64,000 nucleotides of DNA from Plantago ovata (lineage: Eukaryota > Streptophyta > Magnoliopsida > Lamiales > Plantaginaceae): NCBI GenBank assembly GCA_028274465.1, contig CM051458.1, positions 103,556,855 through 103,620,854 on the forward strand, given 5' to 3'. Made by a program: the position numbers and the translations under genes. The notes under the pieces were generated by a model, which was given only the letters and a program-made list of their open reading frames with translations, ran no database searches and was not told the DNA's origin. Below, piece by piece: positions 12,394-23,648 of the stretch (position 1 is the stretch's first letter; every line of letters begins with the position of its first letter).

Positions 12394-12743
12394 GAGCATT
12401 CTTTATGGTTCTGGGCTGAATTGAGACTTTAAACAGCCCCAAAAAAGTTCCTCCCAAATTGAAGCTTTCGATGATTTTGGACTTTAATGGGAGCTTCTAT
12501 GTGGGACCCATGTAACACGTACTACTTCATTAATTTATTTTCTAATTAAATAATAATTTTTATATAATTTGGGGGCTTAAATAGAGACTCCTATTTAATA
12601 ACATTTTTCCATGGGCTACTATTTAGTAGCTCTTTTCCGTGGGCTACTAAATAGTAGCCCCATTATATTGGAGGCATTTTTAGGCTTAATTGGGAATTTT
12701 AGCCACATTTAAGCCCAAAAAAAAACCTCCATAAGAAGTGTTC
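12394..12743. mobile_element. Tourist/PIF-Harbinger-like MITE, copy 1
   Basis: A 350-bp element flanked by TTA on both sides (12391-12393 and 12744-12746). Its ends are inverted: GAGCATTCTTTATGG at the left, and the complement GAACACTTCTTATGG at the right. An internal palindrome GGCTACTAAATAGTAGCC lies near 12640. The TTA/TAA target choice and GAGCA-type ends fit PIF/Harbinger-derived MITEs. No protein is encoded. A related element of nearly the same length is at 32636. Confidence 0.8.
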
Positions 12744-12746
12744 TTA

Positions 12747-13257
12747 CTATACAGTTCGTATATTCGGCCTTTTCTTTAGTTGAATTCAATTTAATTTCCC
12801 CAAAGTTAGACAGGGAGTTTAAAAGTTTTAGTTTTATTATCAACTTAGCCATTGTGTGTTTATTTTTGGATATAGAGAAATGTTTGTTAAAATTTGAAAA
12901 AAATTGCAAGTTTGTAGTTTTGTAAATGCTTTTAGCATGCATCAGGATAATTTTAATTAATGTTATTTGGAGGAACTGACAAATGTATATGAACTGCATG
13001 TTCTGTGTACTCCGTACTGATGAAGTTCACGTATATGTGTGCTGAGGAGGAAAAAATGTCAAAATAAATGATAATGGCATCCAAAAACTAAAACAAACTA
13101 CGGCAAAATGTTGAATTTCTACCTAGAAAGAAACTAGATTAGAAAACAAATGAAACAAACATAATTAACAAGGGAACAAATGAAGCGACAAACTGGACAA
13201 AGTAAAGAAAACATAAAATTTTAAAAAAAATTAATAAAATAGTATAAACTAACAAAT
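12747..13257. other. Intergenic
   Basis: AT-rich with short open frames only; nothing recognised. Confidence 0.4.
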
Positions 13258-13387
13258 GAGATGCAGCTAAAAAATTTCAGCTGCATCTCAGTTCTCAGAC
13301 GCCTCGCCATAAGGCGTCTGAGTCAACTCCAACAGAGCTGAAAATCTAGTCTTAAATTTTAAACTTGAGTTTCAGCTCCGGTTGGAG
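13258..13387. repeat. Cluster of three consecutive hairpins
   Basis: Stem 1: GAGATGCAGCT (13258-13268) pairs with AGCTGCATCTC (13279-13289). Stem 2: CTCAGACGCCT (13294-13304) pairs with AGGCGTCTGAG (13312-13322). Stem 3: a CTCCAAC..GAGCTGAAA arm (13327-13343) pairs imperfectly with 13370-13387. The three sit head to tail with a few bases between them. The outer CTCCAAC/GTTGGAG pair resembles MITE ends, so this may be a small foldback element. Confidence 0.8.
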
Positions 13388-14073
13388 ATGATCTTAAAGG
13401 GTGGCACCTGGGCATAAATTTTTCATATATTTATAGGACTTAGCCCAGTATACCAGTGAACACTAATCCCCACCCAAGATAGCCCATTATGAATTCAAGC
13501 TCATTGGTGACTAATTTTTTGTTTTGAATTGGACTGGTATCATTTTGTCAAAAGAAAAAAAAAAAACAAAATCTCTCTTTTTTTAATCGGAAATTCTAAC
13601 CTACCCTACTCCTACATTAATCCAAAACCACCTTATAACTTCAAATACGCCCATACCATCTTATGCTTCTGTTGGGACTCGAACCCCCAACCTTTCTTGT
13701 ACTACTCCAGCACCCCTATAATGTGTATGCAGGCTATCAGTATGAAGTTCGAATCACACTGCAGTTAGTAGTAACCCAAACGTGGCTCGGATTATGGTTT
13801 GCAAGTTTTTCTGGTTTCAAATAGGAGTGTTGTCTCCAGGTAGAATTCAATTGTGTTCATAACAAATCATATTGAATATATTTTTTGCACGAAAATTTAA
13901 ATTGATAGAAGCCCAAAAGAGAGTAAGTACAGAAATACGAGAGGTATACCCCAAGAGAAGCTCATGTCTAGTCTATCTAAACGAATCCAGATGAAAATCA
14001 GTGTACTGTCCGAGCTAGAGAATACAACAAGCTCTAGTACGCAACTATGACTTGTGTAAAGCTCAACTACAAA
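13388..14073. other. Intergenic
   Basis: No supported gene. GGGACTCGAACCCCCAACC (near 13674) resembles the internal promoter B box of tRNA-derived SINEs, but no full element was delimited. Confidence 0.35.
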
Positions 14074-14291
14074 CTACAATCTAGGAGACTTCAAAGGAAA
14101 ATCATCATATACTCCAAAACTGTGGCAAGCAACACCCACTTCATTCCGACTCCAGGACCAAGCCTGTGATCGTACTCTGCCGGTATTGTCAGGTAGTAAG
14201 TAGCTGCTCAAATTAGGATAGACACCTCCAACACTGATCTCTCTCTCATGGGACAGAAGGATGAGAACAAGTCTGAGGAATCATACCTGAC
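14074..14291 (-). pseudogene. Orphan 3'-terminal exon-like fragment, unidentified protein
   Basis: The minus strand reads in one frame to a TAG at 14074 with a composition unlike random AT-rich DNA: GGVYPNLSSYLLPDNTGRVR, then SQAWSWSRNEVGVACHSFG and VYDDFPLKSPRL. Just upstream, the reading continues as YDSSDLFSSFCPMRER only in another frame, and an acceptor-like TAAGTAG lies near 14292. It therefore looks like the last exon of a protein-coding gene with one frameshift and no upstream part found. I cannot name the family. Confidence 0.45.
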
Positions 14292-15544
14292 ACCTACTTA
14301 TCAGCATCTTCACCACATTCTCTCTTTTCACACTGGCTACTGGTCTGCAAATAACAACAACTAAACAAAATCATATTGAATATTGATGATGTTGTTTTTA
14401 ATAATTTGTCCTAAAACATTTTGAGTCCTAGAGAGCATTGATGAGATATCAAATTTCCAATTTTGTATTGCTTCGTTGGACTCTTCACTTCGGTATGACC
14501 TTTCACTATGTAGGGGGTTAGTGGTCTGAGACCGGTTTTCCTTAGCCAAACCGAGCCGAATACTTTACTTATAGGAGTTTAGTCACTAGGACCTGTTCAA
14601 GCATGTACTATTAATGTGAATTGTCAATTACCTTCATTCATGCGAAAGTACAAGTATTTGTAGCATCCATTGGCCTCCAGATTTATGACAGCTCCAGATC
14701 GCGCCACACATGTTAAATAAGCTCATGAAGCCCAATAACATGGTGGGTTGGGCCCATAGACAAGTGGGCCTAGTTTCTAGTTGTGTCTGATGGACGGTCC
14801 TAGAGACTTTTAGGCCCGATGCAAAACTTGACCATTTTTTACCACATTTGATCCAGTTTGGCCTTTAGTTAGTTGGTCCCGTGCTCTATGACCAGTTTGG
14901 CCCTAGACATGCTCAGTTAGACTTTGAGAGTGCTGTTCTGTTCAATCCTTTTGGTGGTGTTGGACTGTCCATGGAATGGTCCAACTTACTTTTCTTGGGC
15001 CCGTGCAATTGGACTTGAACATGACCCAACTGGATTTGTCCTTAGATTGTAGTAGTCCTTAATTCGTCTTAAACATATTTTAACATCATCAAATGTTAAA
15101 TTAAAAAATATCTCATTAAAATGTAATTACGCGCACTAATTGGTCATCACTGTCCGGTCAATTAAGCACTAAGCAGTAAGCAGGCATTCTTTCGCTTGAT
15201 CATGAAATAAATGGAGGCAAAGTACTACTATCAAGTATCCATCCTCAACATGCCAGTATGCTATAGCCCACAGTAGTAACTGCCAGTGCTACTCTGGAAG
15301 CCTGGAACATAGAAGTACACCCATAAATCTCTTATCTGTACTTCAATATTTCAATTTTCAGTCTACTTTTCATAAAGGCATACATCAGATTTCCAAAACG
15401 AGAGATAAATATTGGAACAGAGGATGCTAGGTTGGAAGATAAAAAAAAAACTGGCATTAAAGTAAATAAAGTGATCACGGCTCTAAAACACAGTAGTCTG
15501 ATCCCTTGCATTAATTGTCTCTGCACAGACCGTAGGTGTTTACC
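14292..15544. other. Intergenic
   Basis: No gene seen. A stretch around 14700-15060 is somewhat richer in GC with GGCCC/TTGGACC motifs. It may be an old repeat. Confidence 0.35.
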
Positions 15545-16320
15545 ATGTGTCAGTCAGGCGATTACTAAATCCGTCCCAGACTTAGTCGTGGACGAACAAG
15601 TTCTTCAGCTTTCTCCCTTGCTCTCCTTCTTTTGTTCATTGTGTTAAACTCTCAGTCCCAGGGAGATGTTAACGAAAGTACATTGCGAGTATCAAGAATG
15701 ACTGTATCCAAGGAACCAACAATCTCAATTAGATATTGGACAATCTCTAAATCTATTGCACGTCCAACAAATCCAACAATCTCTACAATCTTCATATTAT
15801 AATGAGGGCATTGTTCATTTCCTCATCGGCCTCTTTGTATTGTACGGCGGTATGATCTGGAGCTTCAAATGATGCAGAAAAGGACACGCATTTATCAGGG
15901 ATATATGATAAGTAAAAAAGATCATCTTTCTCTCCTGGGAAAACTTCCACATCCAACTTCTTGAGCCTTTTGAAGACCGGATACTCGATGGGTTCCGTAA
16001 TAAACTCGAATGGAGAATATATTTGTATCTTGAGTACTTCAATTTGTGAGATATGGCATCCAAGATCTGAGAAGCTATTCCGTAAATCACATCCATAGTC
16101 CATCCCAATAGAAATCTCAACCAACTTTGGCAAACTTTGATATTTCACAGGTAGTTTTGCTCCAAAGTAACTGAATGAAACAAGATTTGGTGCAGAAATC
16201 TCTAACCGTTTAATATTCCAACAAGAGTGTAGTTTCAAATATTTTAAACAGAGTGACGGGCTATAGAACAAATCATGACAGTCAAGTTGGCTACCTTCAT
16301 TTGTATAGAACTTTCTTCTG
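15545..16320 (-). pseudogene. F-box/FBD/LRR-type pseudogene fragment, copy 1
   Basis: The minus strand carries the leucine-rich repeat part (LKYLKLHSCWNIKRLEISAP, then NLVSFSYFGAKLPVKY) and a C-terminal FBD domain (EIVGFVGRAIDLEIVQYLIE, LDTVILDTRN) typical of plant F-box/FBD/LRR proteins. The frame must change at least twice. ACPFLHHLKL is readable only out of frame near 15880, and the FBD begins in yet another frame near 15800. The F-box exon is missing. The 3' third is closely similar to the copy at 21.1 kb. Confidence 0.8.
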
Positions 16321-16829
16321 AGAACATAATTGCATTTTTGTATAAATTATAAATTATAGAATGAAAAGAAACATATATGTTGACAGTATTGTGAAGCAAA
16401 AGTATACATGGTTTACTTTCGAACTGTATATATGTTGAAACATTCACATTTTACTGAATCTCAAAAAAGACTCATCATGAGTGCTATAATCCAGTTTTCT
16501 AGTTGATCCATTTCCAATCCACTAATGATCTGTTAGTTTCTGACAGTACTTTTTGGTCTTTTCCATGCTATGGTCTCCCATGAGATGGACTGGTGATATA
16601 ATGAAAAAATCCCTCTGGATGCTTATGTCCTATTGGTGAAACAGTTGTACACATTCAAAACAAAAGGTCATGGACACACGGGGATTAATAATGCATAATG
16701 CACTCCTGTCTCGCTCTAGCTACAATTGCTCACTGTTTGAAATCATCTGGAAGAAATTCTACACATTTACTGCTAACATCATTGAGGAAACAGTTTATTG
16801 TGTTGTTAGTGCTCGGTCACCATTTCTAC

Positions 16830-17060
16830 GGATGAAAGGATGCAGTTTTCAGTTCAACCTTGTGCTGCTGTTATGCTAGCCCTCAGATCTGTTTTGTCTC
16901 TTGAAACAGGAACTTCGGTTGATAGTCCTACTTTGTTGTTAGCTCATCCATTGATCCCACGAGCAGCTACTCTGTGTGATCACCTCAGGGGTCTTGCAAC
17001 CGATGAAAAGACTCTGCATTTTCATGCCAAAGGGGCTGCTTCCACGCTGGCATGGTGATG
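16830..17060 (+). other. Coding-like fragment, unidentified
   Basis: An open frame reads VQPCAAVMLALRSVLSLETG, then SPTLLLAHPLIPRAATLCDHLRG. Composition is protein-like and helical, and a splice-acceptor-like site precedes it. No family was recognised and no partner exons were found. It is probably a fragment captured or left behind by duplication. Confidence 0.3.
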
Positions 17061-17189
17061 GATCCTTAAATTCAAGTAGGATCAGGATTGCTAAAAGAAT
17101 CAAAGAACCCATATATTCCCCCATATTCACAGCAAGATATTGAATAAACATAACAATCAAACACAATAACCACTAAGGCCTACTACAGA

Positions 17190-17520
17190 ATAGCAATAAC
17201 CTGGCGTGGGTTGAGATCTAGGATCTCGGGAACATCACCTGGATTCGTACTCAACCCGGGCTCCGTCTTCTAATACCTCTAGTTAAGAAGGAATGATCCG
17301 GGTTCGTACACGACCTACAGATGTCATCCTCCATCACGTGAAGCATTAGGCCAAACAATCGACTTGCGCCGCTCGCCTACTGGAACTACCTCCCCGGTCC
17401 CACGGTGTGATAACGTCTATCTCCCCGGACTGCAACGGTTTGATACCGTAAAGACGGCCACCCAAAGAGAAACCCCGAAGGGCCCCACCCTTAATTGATT
17501 GAATTGAACTACTGTCTTGA
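17190..17520. other. GC-rich island of unknown origin
   Basis: About 300 bp are far richer in GC than the neighbourhood, with a sharp start near 17190 and end near 17500. It contains CCCGGGTTGAG- and CGGGTTCGTAC-type words on either strand and no open frame. It could be part of a retrotransposon or an old organellar or rDNA-type insertion; no terminal repeats are visible. Confidence 0.4.
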
Positions 17521-17910
17521 ATTATTGAATTGATGAAAATAATGAAAGTAGTATCGTGCTTAAATAGTAGAAAACCGACTTCTTTCCCAAGAATGGACCA
17601 CAGGCCTTGACCTAACTAATGGGCTAAGTCCGACTCTAGCATCTACTGGAATGTTCTGGATAAGTAATTGCTAACTACTATTCTAGGACATCTAGGACTC
17701 TCTATTCTAGTAAATAATAAATAACATATAAAGTAAAGATAAATATACTGATGTCGAGCTTAAGTATCCATCACATGGCACCAGAGATGGCTGTAAGCCT
17801 GTAATGGGCTATTGGATGCCAGACTGAAACGCGTGAGGGCCTTTGGCTGTGCAATAGTCATGTGCAAGTGGTGTGCTCCACATCTGCTTATTGATTTACT
17901 AGCCAATAAG

Positions 17911-18113
17911 AAGAATCAATCCATGATGATGTTAATAATCTATCATCCCACGAATCAACGGAGAAGCCCAGAAAACGAAAAATTGAAGAAGAAGATTCTG
18001 ATGATGATTTCCATGAGGATCTAGAAAGGTATTATTATGATACTGGTATTACTAAAGCTGATTACACTAAGGATTATAACTACGTCGAACTAGTGCCCAA
18101 AAGCTCAAGTTAA
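17911..18113 (+). pseudogene. C-terminal exon-like fragment of an unidentified acidic protein
   Basis: After an acceptor-like AATAAG, one frame runs to a TAA at 18111: EESIHDDVNNLSSHESTEKP, RKRKIEEEDSDDDFHEDL, then ERYYYDTGITKADYTKDYNY and VELVPKSSS. The basic patch followed by an acidic run looks like a nuclear protein tail. The upstream exons are not recognisable, so it is either an orphan last exon or the end of a gene I could not trace. Confidence 0.4.
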
Positions 18114-18311
18114 TACCCCAGCTACGTAAATAGCTCTGTCAGGTATATTCTATATATATGTTATTATTATTATTATTATTATTTTTAATTATGTACAAAT
18201 TTAGTTACTCTTACACAACAGAACTGTACGTTTATTTTCATTTGTGGTTATTTAAAATAGATCTAACTGAGGAAAATGTTAAGCACTTATCTCTAGTGTA
18301 TGTGTGTATGT

Positions 18312-18684
18312 CATGGGCGGTTGAAGCCCTGTGCGGTCAGCTCGACCGCACGGGGCCTCTAGAAATTGGGGGCCTCAAATTTATGTTATAAATATATATA
18401 TACACATAATGTTATGTAAAAATAAATCAAAATTGTATTGGTTCAGTTGGCAGGGATGTTGTTTTTAGTGTTACACCGTTGCAAAGGTCCCTGGTTAAAT
18501 TCTTGCTTTTAACATTTTATCCCTCTCTTTTCATTTCAACTCTTTTTTTTCTTTTTTCTTTTGGTATTATAACATTTTATCCCCTTTTTTTCATTTCAAT
18601 TCTTTTTTTTTTTTGTTATAACATTTTCTTTTGGACCTATCTTACGGGATCGAACAGGACTCCTAAAATCTAAAGCCGCCCCTG
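18312..18684. mobile_element. hAT-like MITE with 8-bp target duplication
   Basis: A 373-bp element bracketed by GTGTATGT at 18304-18311 and 18685-18692. Its left end is CATGGGCGGTTGAA and the complement of its right end is CAGGGGCGGCTTTA, a terminal inverted repeat of the hAT type. The interior holds a GTGCGGTC..GACCGCAC hairpin near the left end, T-rich runs, and near 18433-18515 a tRNA-promoter-like pair (TGGTTCAGTTGG ... CTGGTTAAATTC) that may be a SINE head. It is noncoding. Confidence 0.8.
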
Positions 18685-18692
18685 GTGTATGT

Positions 18693-21124
18693 GTTCTTAT
18701 ACTAGAATTTTGGATTACTTATTTATAACTTGGATTGTTAAGTGTTTACTACTTACCGAACTTGTATGCATGTCATGTCAAGCAGGGATTAATTTGAATG
18801 TGATTACTTCACTCGTACTGTATGGGGACTCACTACATATGTTCCAAAACAACACGTGATTGACCAGATAAATATTCAGAAGCCTACAGCCATTACATGT
18901 ACATGGCTAATCTCGCTCTCTAGGATTATAACAAAAAAGAGGTACGGTGTGTATTTTATACATACATGCAGCTACCATATTCTATTTCTGCATTCAAAAA
19001 TTAAACGAATTACGTAAAAAGACAGGCTCGTTTTACTACACGTGCAGCTAGCCTATGCTTATTTTGCTCAAGTAATTGTTATGTTTAATACCCCACATTT
19101 TATGGTATTGTAATATCTATGTAGATTGAACGATCGAGAAGACCATACATTGTCAGACTTGCTACTGTGTTTGTTACTAGTATTGTTTCATTATAGGATA
19201 GTAAATTCATGTTCACTTCAGATTGTTCTGCTTCTCCCATTAAGTCCCTACAAAACTCATCAATATACTTCTGCAGGTAGACCTTAGAAGTTACAATGTT
19301 GACATTTTTATCGAGCTAACCAAAAAAAATTAGAGGCTGCATGACTATGATGTTATGATATGTAAAGTATTTAAGAACAAGATTTGTTAAGACACTGTAT
19401 TTATATTTCGCTGCATCGTACTGTGCTTTTTCTTTTTTTTCTTTTCTTTTCTAATTTGATTCACACTTTAGAAGTTTCTTGTGTTTCTTAAATTCCATTG
19501 TATTGTATTATATGTATCTATGTACTTCACCTTACTGACTGATGGTGCAGATTGCAGCATAGTGATAATTAAGACAAACACTGAAATAATAGATTCTGAA
19601 CTAATATATCGCCTTACAAAAGTTTTGGATAGATTAAGAACGGGTTTGCTTCTGAATATGACTCTGTATTTGACATGTCTAGATCTAAATGGCCTGCTAA
19701 TAGTATTATTTTCTAGAATGGAAGTTTCAGCATGGTTGACTGTTTGAAGTCATTTTTTTTAATCAACTAGATTGTGTTTTGCATAACGTACTGAATGGAG
19801 GGAAGGGTTTGGCTAGCAGACCCATTAGAAAACTTTAGCAAACCTCCATTGGAGGTGGGTCTAACTATAAGTTTATTGATTTATATACAAGATTTACGGT
19901 TGTGTAGATACACTCTTTGTGGCTGAACTTAGTTGGAAATGCACTGGTTAAGTAGTGCCTGAACTTTTAGCTCAAACAGTCATGTCCACAGTCCAGGATT
20001 TACAGACGACTGAGCTGAAGTCATGACTTTTAATTTCAATCTCCAAACGAAAAGGTGCGGTTGTAGTAAGAGGAATGCAGAAAATTCAACTTGGTATCTG
20101 ATGTATTTCAACTCTTCGATTTATCTCTTTGAGAACAGAAAGCGCCCCACTTGCCTGTTCATTGAAACAATTTCAGAACCATCAAGCATGGGAACTGTGG
20201 TATCCAATTTGATGTCATCTTGTAAGTTCTCTATTTTTAGAGTATCCAGTGTGATTTCTGTAACCATCTTTTAATCTAGTTTGTACGGGCCACTACCATA
20301 TAAGGCGTGATTTCGACAAACCGACTTTCGACCTAGAAGAATTTGTGATAATTTGTTGGGAGACAACTTTTTATCTTAGTAAGGAGATAAGACAACACGT
20401 GTTTTACGAGATCTTTAGTAGAGTACATAAGTGTTATAAGTGTTAGTCTAAACCACTCTCTTACAAAAAAAACGACTTTAAAAAACATCTTATAAAAAAA
20501 AATTCATTTTATTTTTTATGCCTTAAAATCTAATCATATTATCTCCAAAAATCTCTCTATTCTATATTATAAAAAAAAAAAAAAAAAGTCATTATATTTT
20601 TGGTGCCCTAAAATATAATCATGTTGTCTTCAAAAATATATCTATTCTATTTTTTGGTGTCCTAAAATCTAATCATATTGCTTCCAAAATCTCTCTAAAG
20701 TGAATATGGACTCCAATTCTGGCTAAATTAATTTTAATTACATACATTAATATTAATTAATTACTAACTAATTTTATTTAAATATCATATCTTTTATGTA
20801 AATTCATCTAATTAAACTCCTAATTATATTTTATATATTATGACTAACAATAAAATTAAATAACTTGATTTCACCTAAATTAATTAAAATAATACCGAAA
20901 CTAATATTTATCCAACCAAATAATATACTAATTAATATGTATATACCAAATAATCTCCTAAAACGTAACTTGGTAAAAAAGGAAGAAACAAAATCTAACA
21001 ACTATTAAAAATTACAAAAGAGCCCAAAATATTAAAACTTGTGTCTTCTAAAAATTACAAAAGAGCCCAAAATATTAAAACTTGCGTCTTCGAATATTGC
21101 TTCAACGTTAAATCCATATTGCAT
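18693..21124. other. Intergenic, repeat-bearing
   Basis: No supported gene. Frames at 19481-19747 and 20023-20274 are open but show no family motif. From about 20505 to 20700, three diverged copies of a unit containing CCTAAAATCTAATCATATT and a CTCCAAAAATCTCTCT-type block stand in tandem. Confidence 0.4.
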
Positions 21125-21869
21125 CACATGCATCAGATGATTACTAAATCTGTCCCAGACTTAAGATGTGGACGAACATGTTGTTCAGCTTTCTCCCTTG
21201 CTCTCCTTCTTGTCTCCATTTTGTTAAAATCCTCGGGAAGATCTAACGAAAGTCTATTGCGCGTATCAAGAACGACTGTATCCAAGGAAACAACATTCTC
21301 CATTAGATATTGGACAATCTCTAAATCTACTGCACCTCCAACAAATCCAACAATCTATACAATCTTCATATTATAATGAGGGCATTGTTCCCGTTTGCAT
21401 TTTCCTCATCGGCCTCTTTGTGCATGGAGGAGTGATCTGCAATCAACCAGATTAAAGTCACACAGAAATAAAATGACAACGTGTCCCAGAGAGTCCCACA
21501 GAACATAAAACCTCCCAAGAATACACAACGAATGAAAACCCAAGATGGCAGAAAGCAAGCGACAAATACACTGCTGAAAATAAGAAAGTTTAGACACTCA
21601 GTTCTGTATTATCTGATACAGATACAATTCAAAGATAAAGAGAAGAATTGTGGGGATTTCATTTTGTGTGTATTTAATTAAGAAAAACTTGTTGGGTCCA
21701 GCGGAGACAACATAAGGATAAGGATGTTTAGGTGAAGGAAAGGGATTTAGGTTGGTGAAGGTCTGATCCCAATCCCATCGGAGATATAAGGTGGTATAAT
21801 ATATTGTATAGTAGGAGTAGTCGTAAAATTGTCTGTTTAAAAAAAATTAAAATAAAAACTTGCTACTTC

Positions 21870-21913
<44 letters not shown>

Positions 21914-23648
21914 AGCAACTATAGTATATATTACCTGGAGCTTGAAATGATGCAGAAAGGGACACGCATTTATCAGGGATGATAAATAAAAAAGATCATC
22001 TTGCGAGCATGGGTGAACTGACACATCCAACTTCTTGAGACTTTTGAACAACGGATACTTAATGGGCTCCGTAATAAACTGAAAAAGAACACACGAGTTC
22101 AGTAAACCAGGTGCATCAATTAAGAGTTCTAAAAAGGAAGGAGAAAACATAAAAGAGGGAGGAGGATGAGTACCCGGAAATCCATTGTAATTTGTAACGT
22201 GAGCACTTCAATTTGTGAGATATGGCTTCCAAGATCTGAGAAGATATTCCGTAAATCCAAGCCACAGCCCCGCCCAATAGAAATCTCACAAGCTTTGGCA
22301 AGCTATGATATTGCACACGTATTTTTGTTCCAAAGTAACAAAAGTAAACAAGATTTGGTGCAGAAATCTCTAACTGTTCAATATGACAACAGTGTAGTTT
22401 CAAATATTTTAACTGAGTGGGCCAGCAACTCTGAGACCTTCAAGCGTGCGAGAGAATGATACAGATATATACTGGAGAGCTAGACAATTGCATAACAAAC
22501 TCTCGAGAACTTCACCAGCTATATTCACATCAGGCAACTCAAGATGGGTTCACCTGTTGCAAAACAAGGAGTTGGGAAATGTGTAGCAAACCTGGTGACC
22601 GAAACCATCATAAGTAGAGAGGTCTATTGTGAGCCTTTTAACTCTCTTCTCCCTTGCGAATCTGATTCAACTATCAATAGTGGTTTTAGTTTTCACATCA
22701 AGGTCAAGGTCAGACTGAATGTGAAACCGCACTCTGAAATCATCCAGAGTTGGAGCTTTATTTAAACTGAGTACTTGATCCACCCAATGTATATACCGAG
22801 GTAATTCTATCTCCAATGTTGTTGTTCCGTCTTCTTTCCCCAGATTATACATTGCGTTTTAATCTTCCAAATTGAGAGTCGGAATGTACTCCCATATGTG
22901 TCTCCATCTCCTTGACAGGATACTTGTCATCCCTGCTTCTTTGAGGGGTAATAGGGAAAGTACAGAAACAAGAATATCATCTGGCAACTCGCAAATTCGA
23001 CTTGTCTGGGGAAGCTTTCTTGTTTTACAGGCCTAATAAAAGTAGAGAAGAATGTCAGTTTTAATTTTTTTTATAACGTTGAAAACCCACAATTGCTAAG
23101 GTATGCAGATGAACATGAAACAGCACTGCATCTAATAAATTCTGTTTTTCTTTTAAACTGTTTTCCTCCGTTTTTTCTAAATTGTTTGCATTTTATTTTT
23201 TTACAAACTCTTATCTCACAACTTTAACTTGATTATATTGTTGGTCCTGCCATTCACTCATTATACTAAACTCCAAATAACTGTTTCAAATAAAACAAAT
23301 GTAAAAATCTAAAAATAACAACAAAGTAATATATGAATGCCATATGGCAAACCCAAAGCATAAGGAACAACAACATATGAGTATAATTTTCAAGGATAAC
23401 AAGCTAAGCTAGATGAGTCTGTACATAATTTCATGTCTTTGTGAACTATAAAGTTTTATTGCGGGTACTATTACTACTAAATCAACAATCAACAGTACAT
23501 TATAACAACCTAATGTAAATAATTTTCATTTAATTGAATAAATCATATCTAATTTATTCCTCCTAACTAACTCAGCAAAGGATAATAAATCAAGAGTGGA
23601 AAAGTGAATGACCTTGGGTTTTTTAGGACGACGGCGACGAGAGCCCAT
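21125..23648 (-). pseudogene. F-box/FBD/LRR-type pseudogene, copy 2 (nearly full length)
   Basis: On the minus strand exon 1 (23648-23613) encodes MGSRRRRPKKPK. Exon 2 starts at 23032 with an F-box (ICELPDDILVSVLSLLPLKE, then SILSRRWRHIWEYIPTLNLE). LRR-like sequence follows (LKYLKLHCCHIEQLEISAP near 22390; FITEPIKYPLFKSLKKLDV near 22070) and an FBD end near 21200-21400. It cannot make the full protein: a TAA follows NLED near 22860, a TGA replaces a Trp codon after TTIDS (22667), and further stops and frame changes follow. A 38-base A run (T on the coding strand) at 21875-21912 lies in an intron. The family usually recruits substrates to SCF ligases. Confidence 0.85.

Noticed and set aside
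13674..13692. tRNA gene suggested by GGGACTCGAACCCCC
   Set aside because: No cloverleaf or A box at the right distance; at most a SINE B-box remnant.
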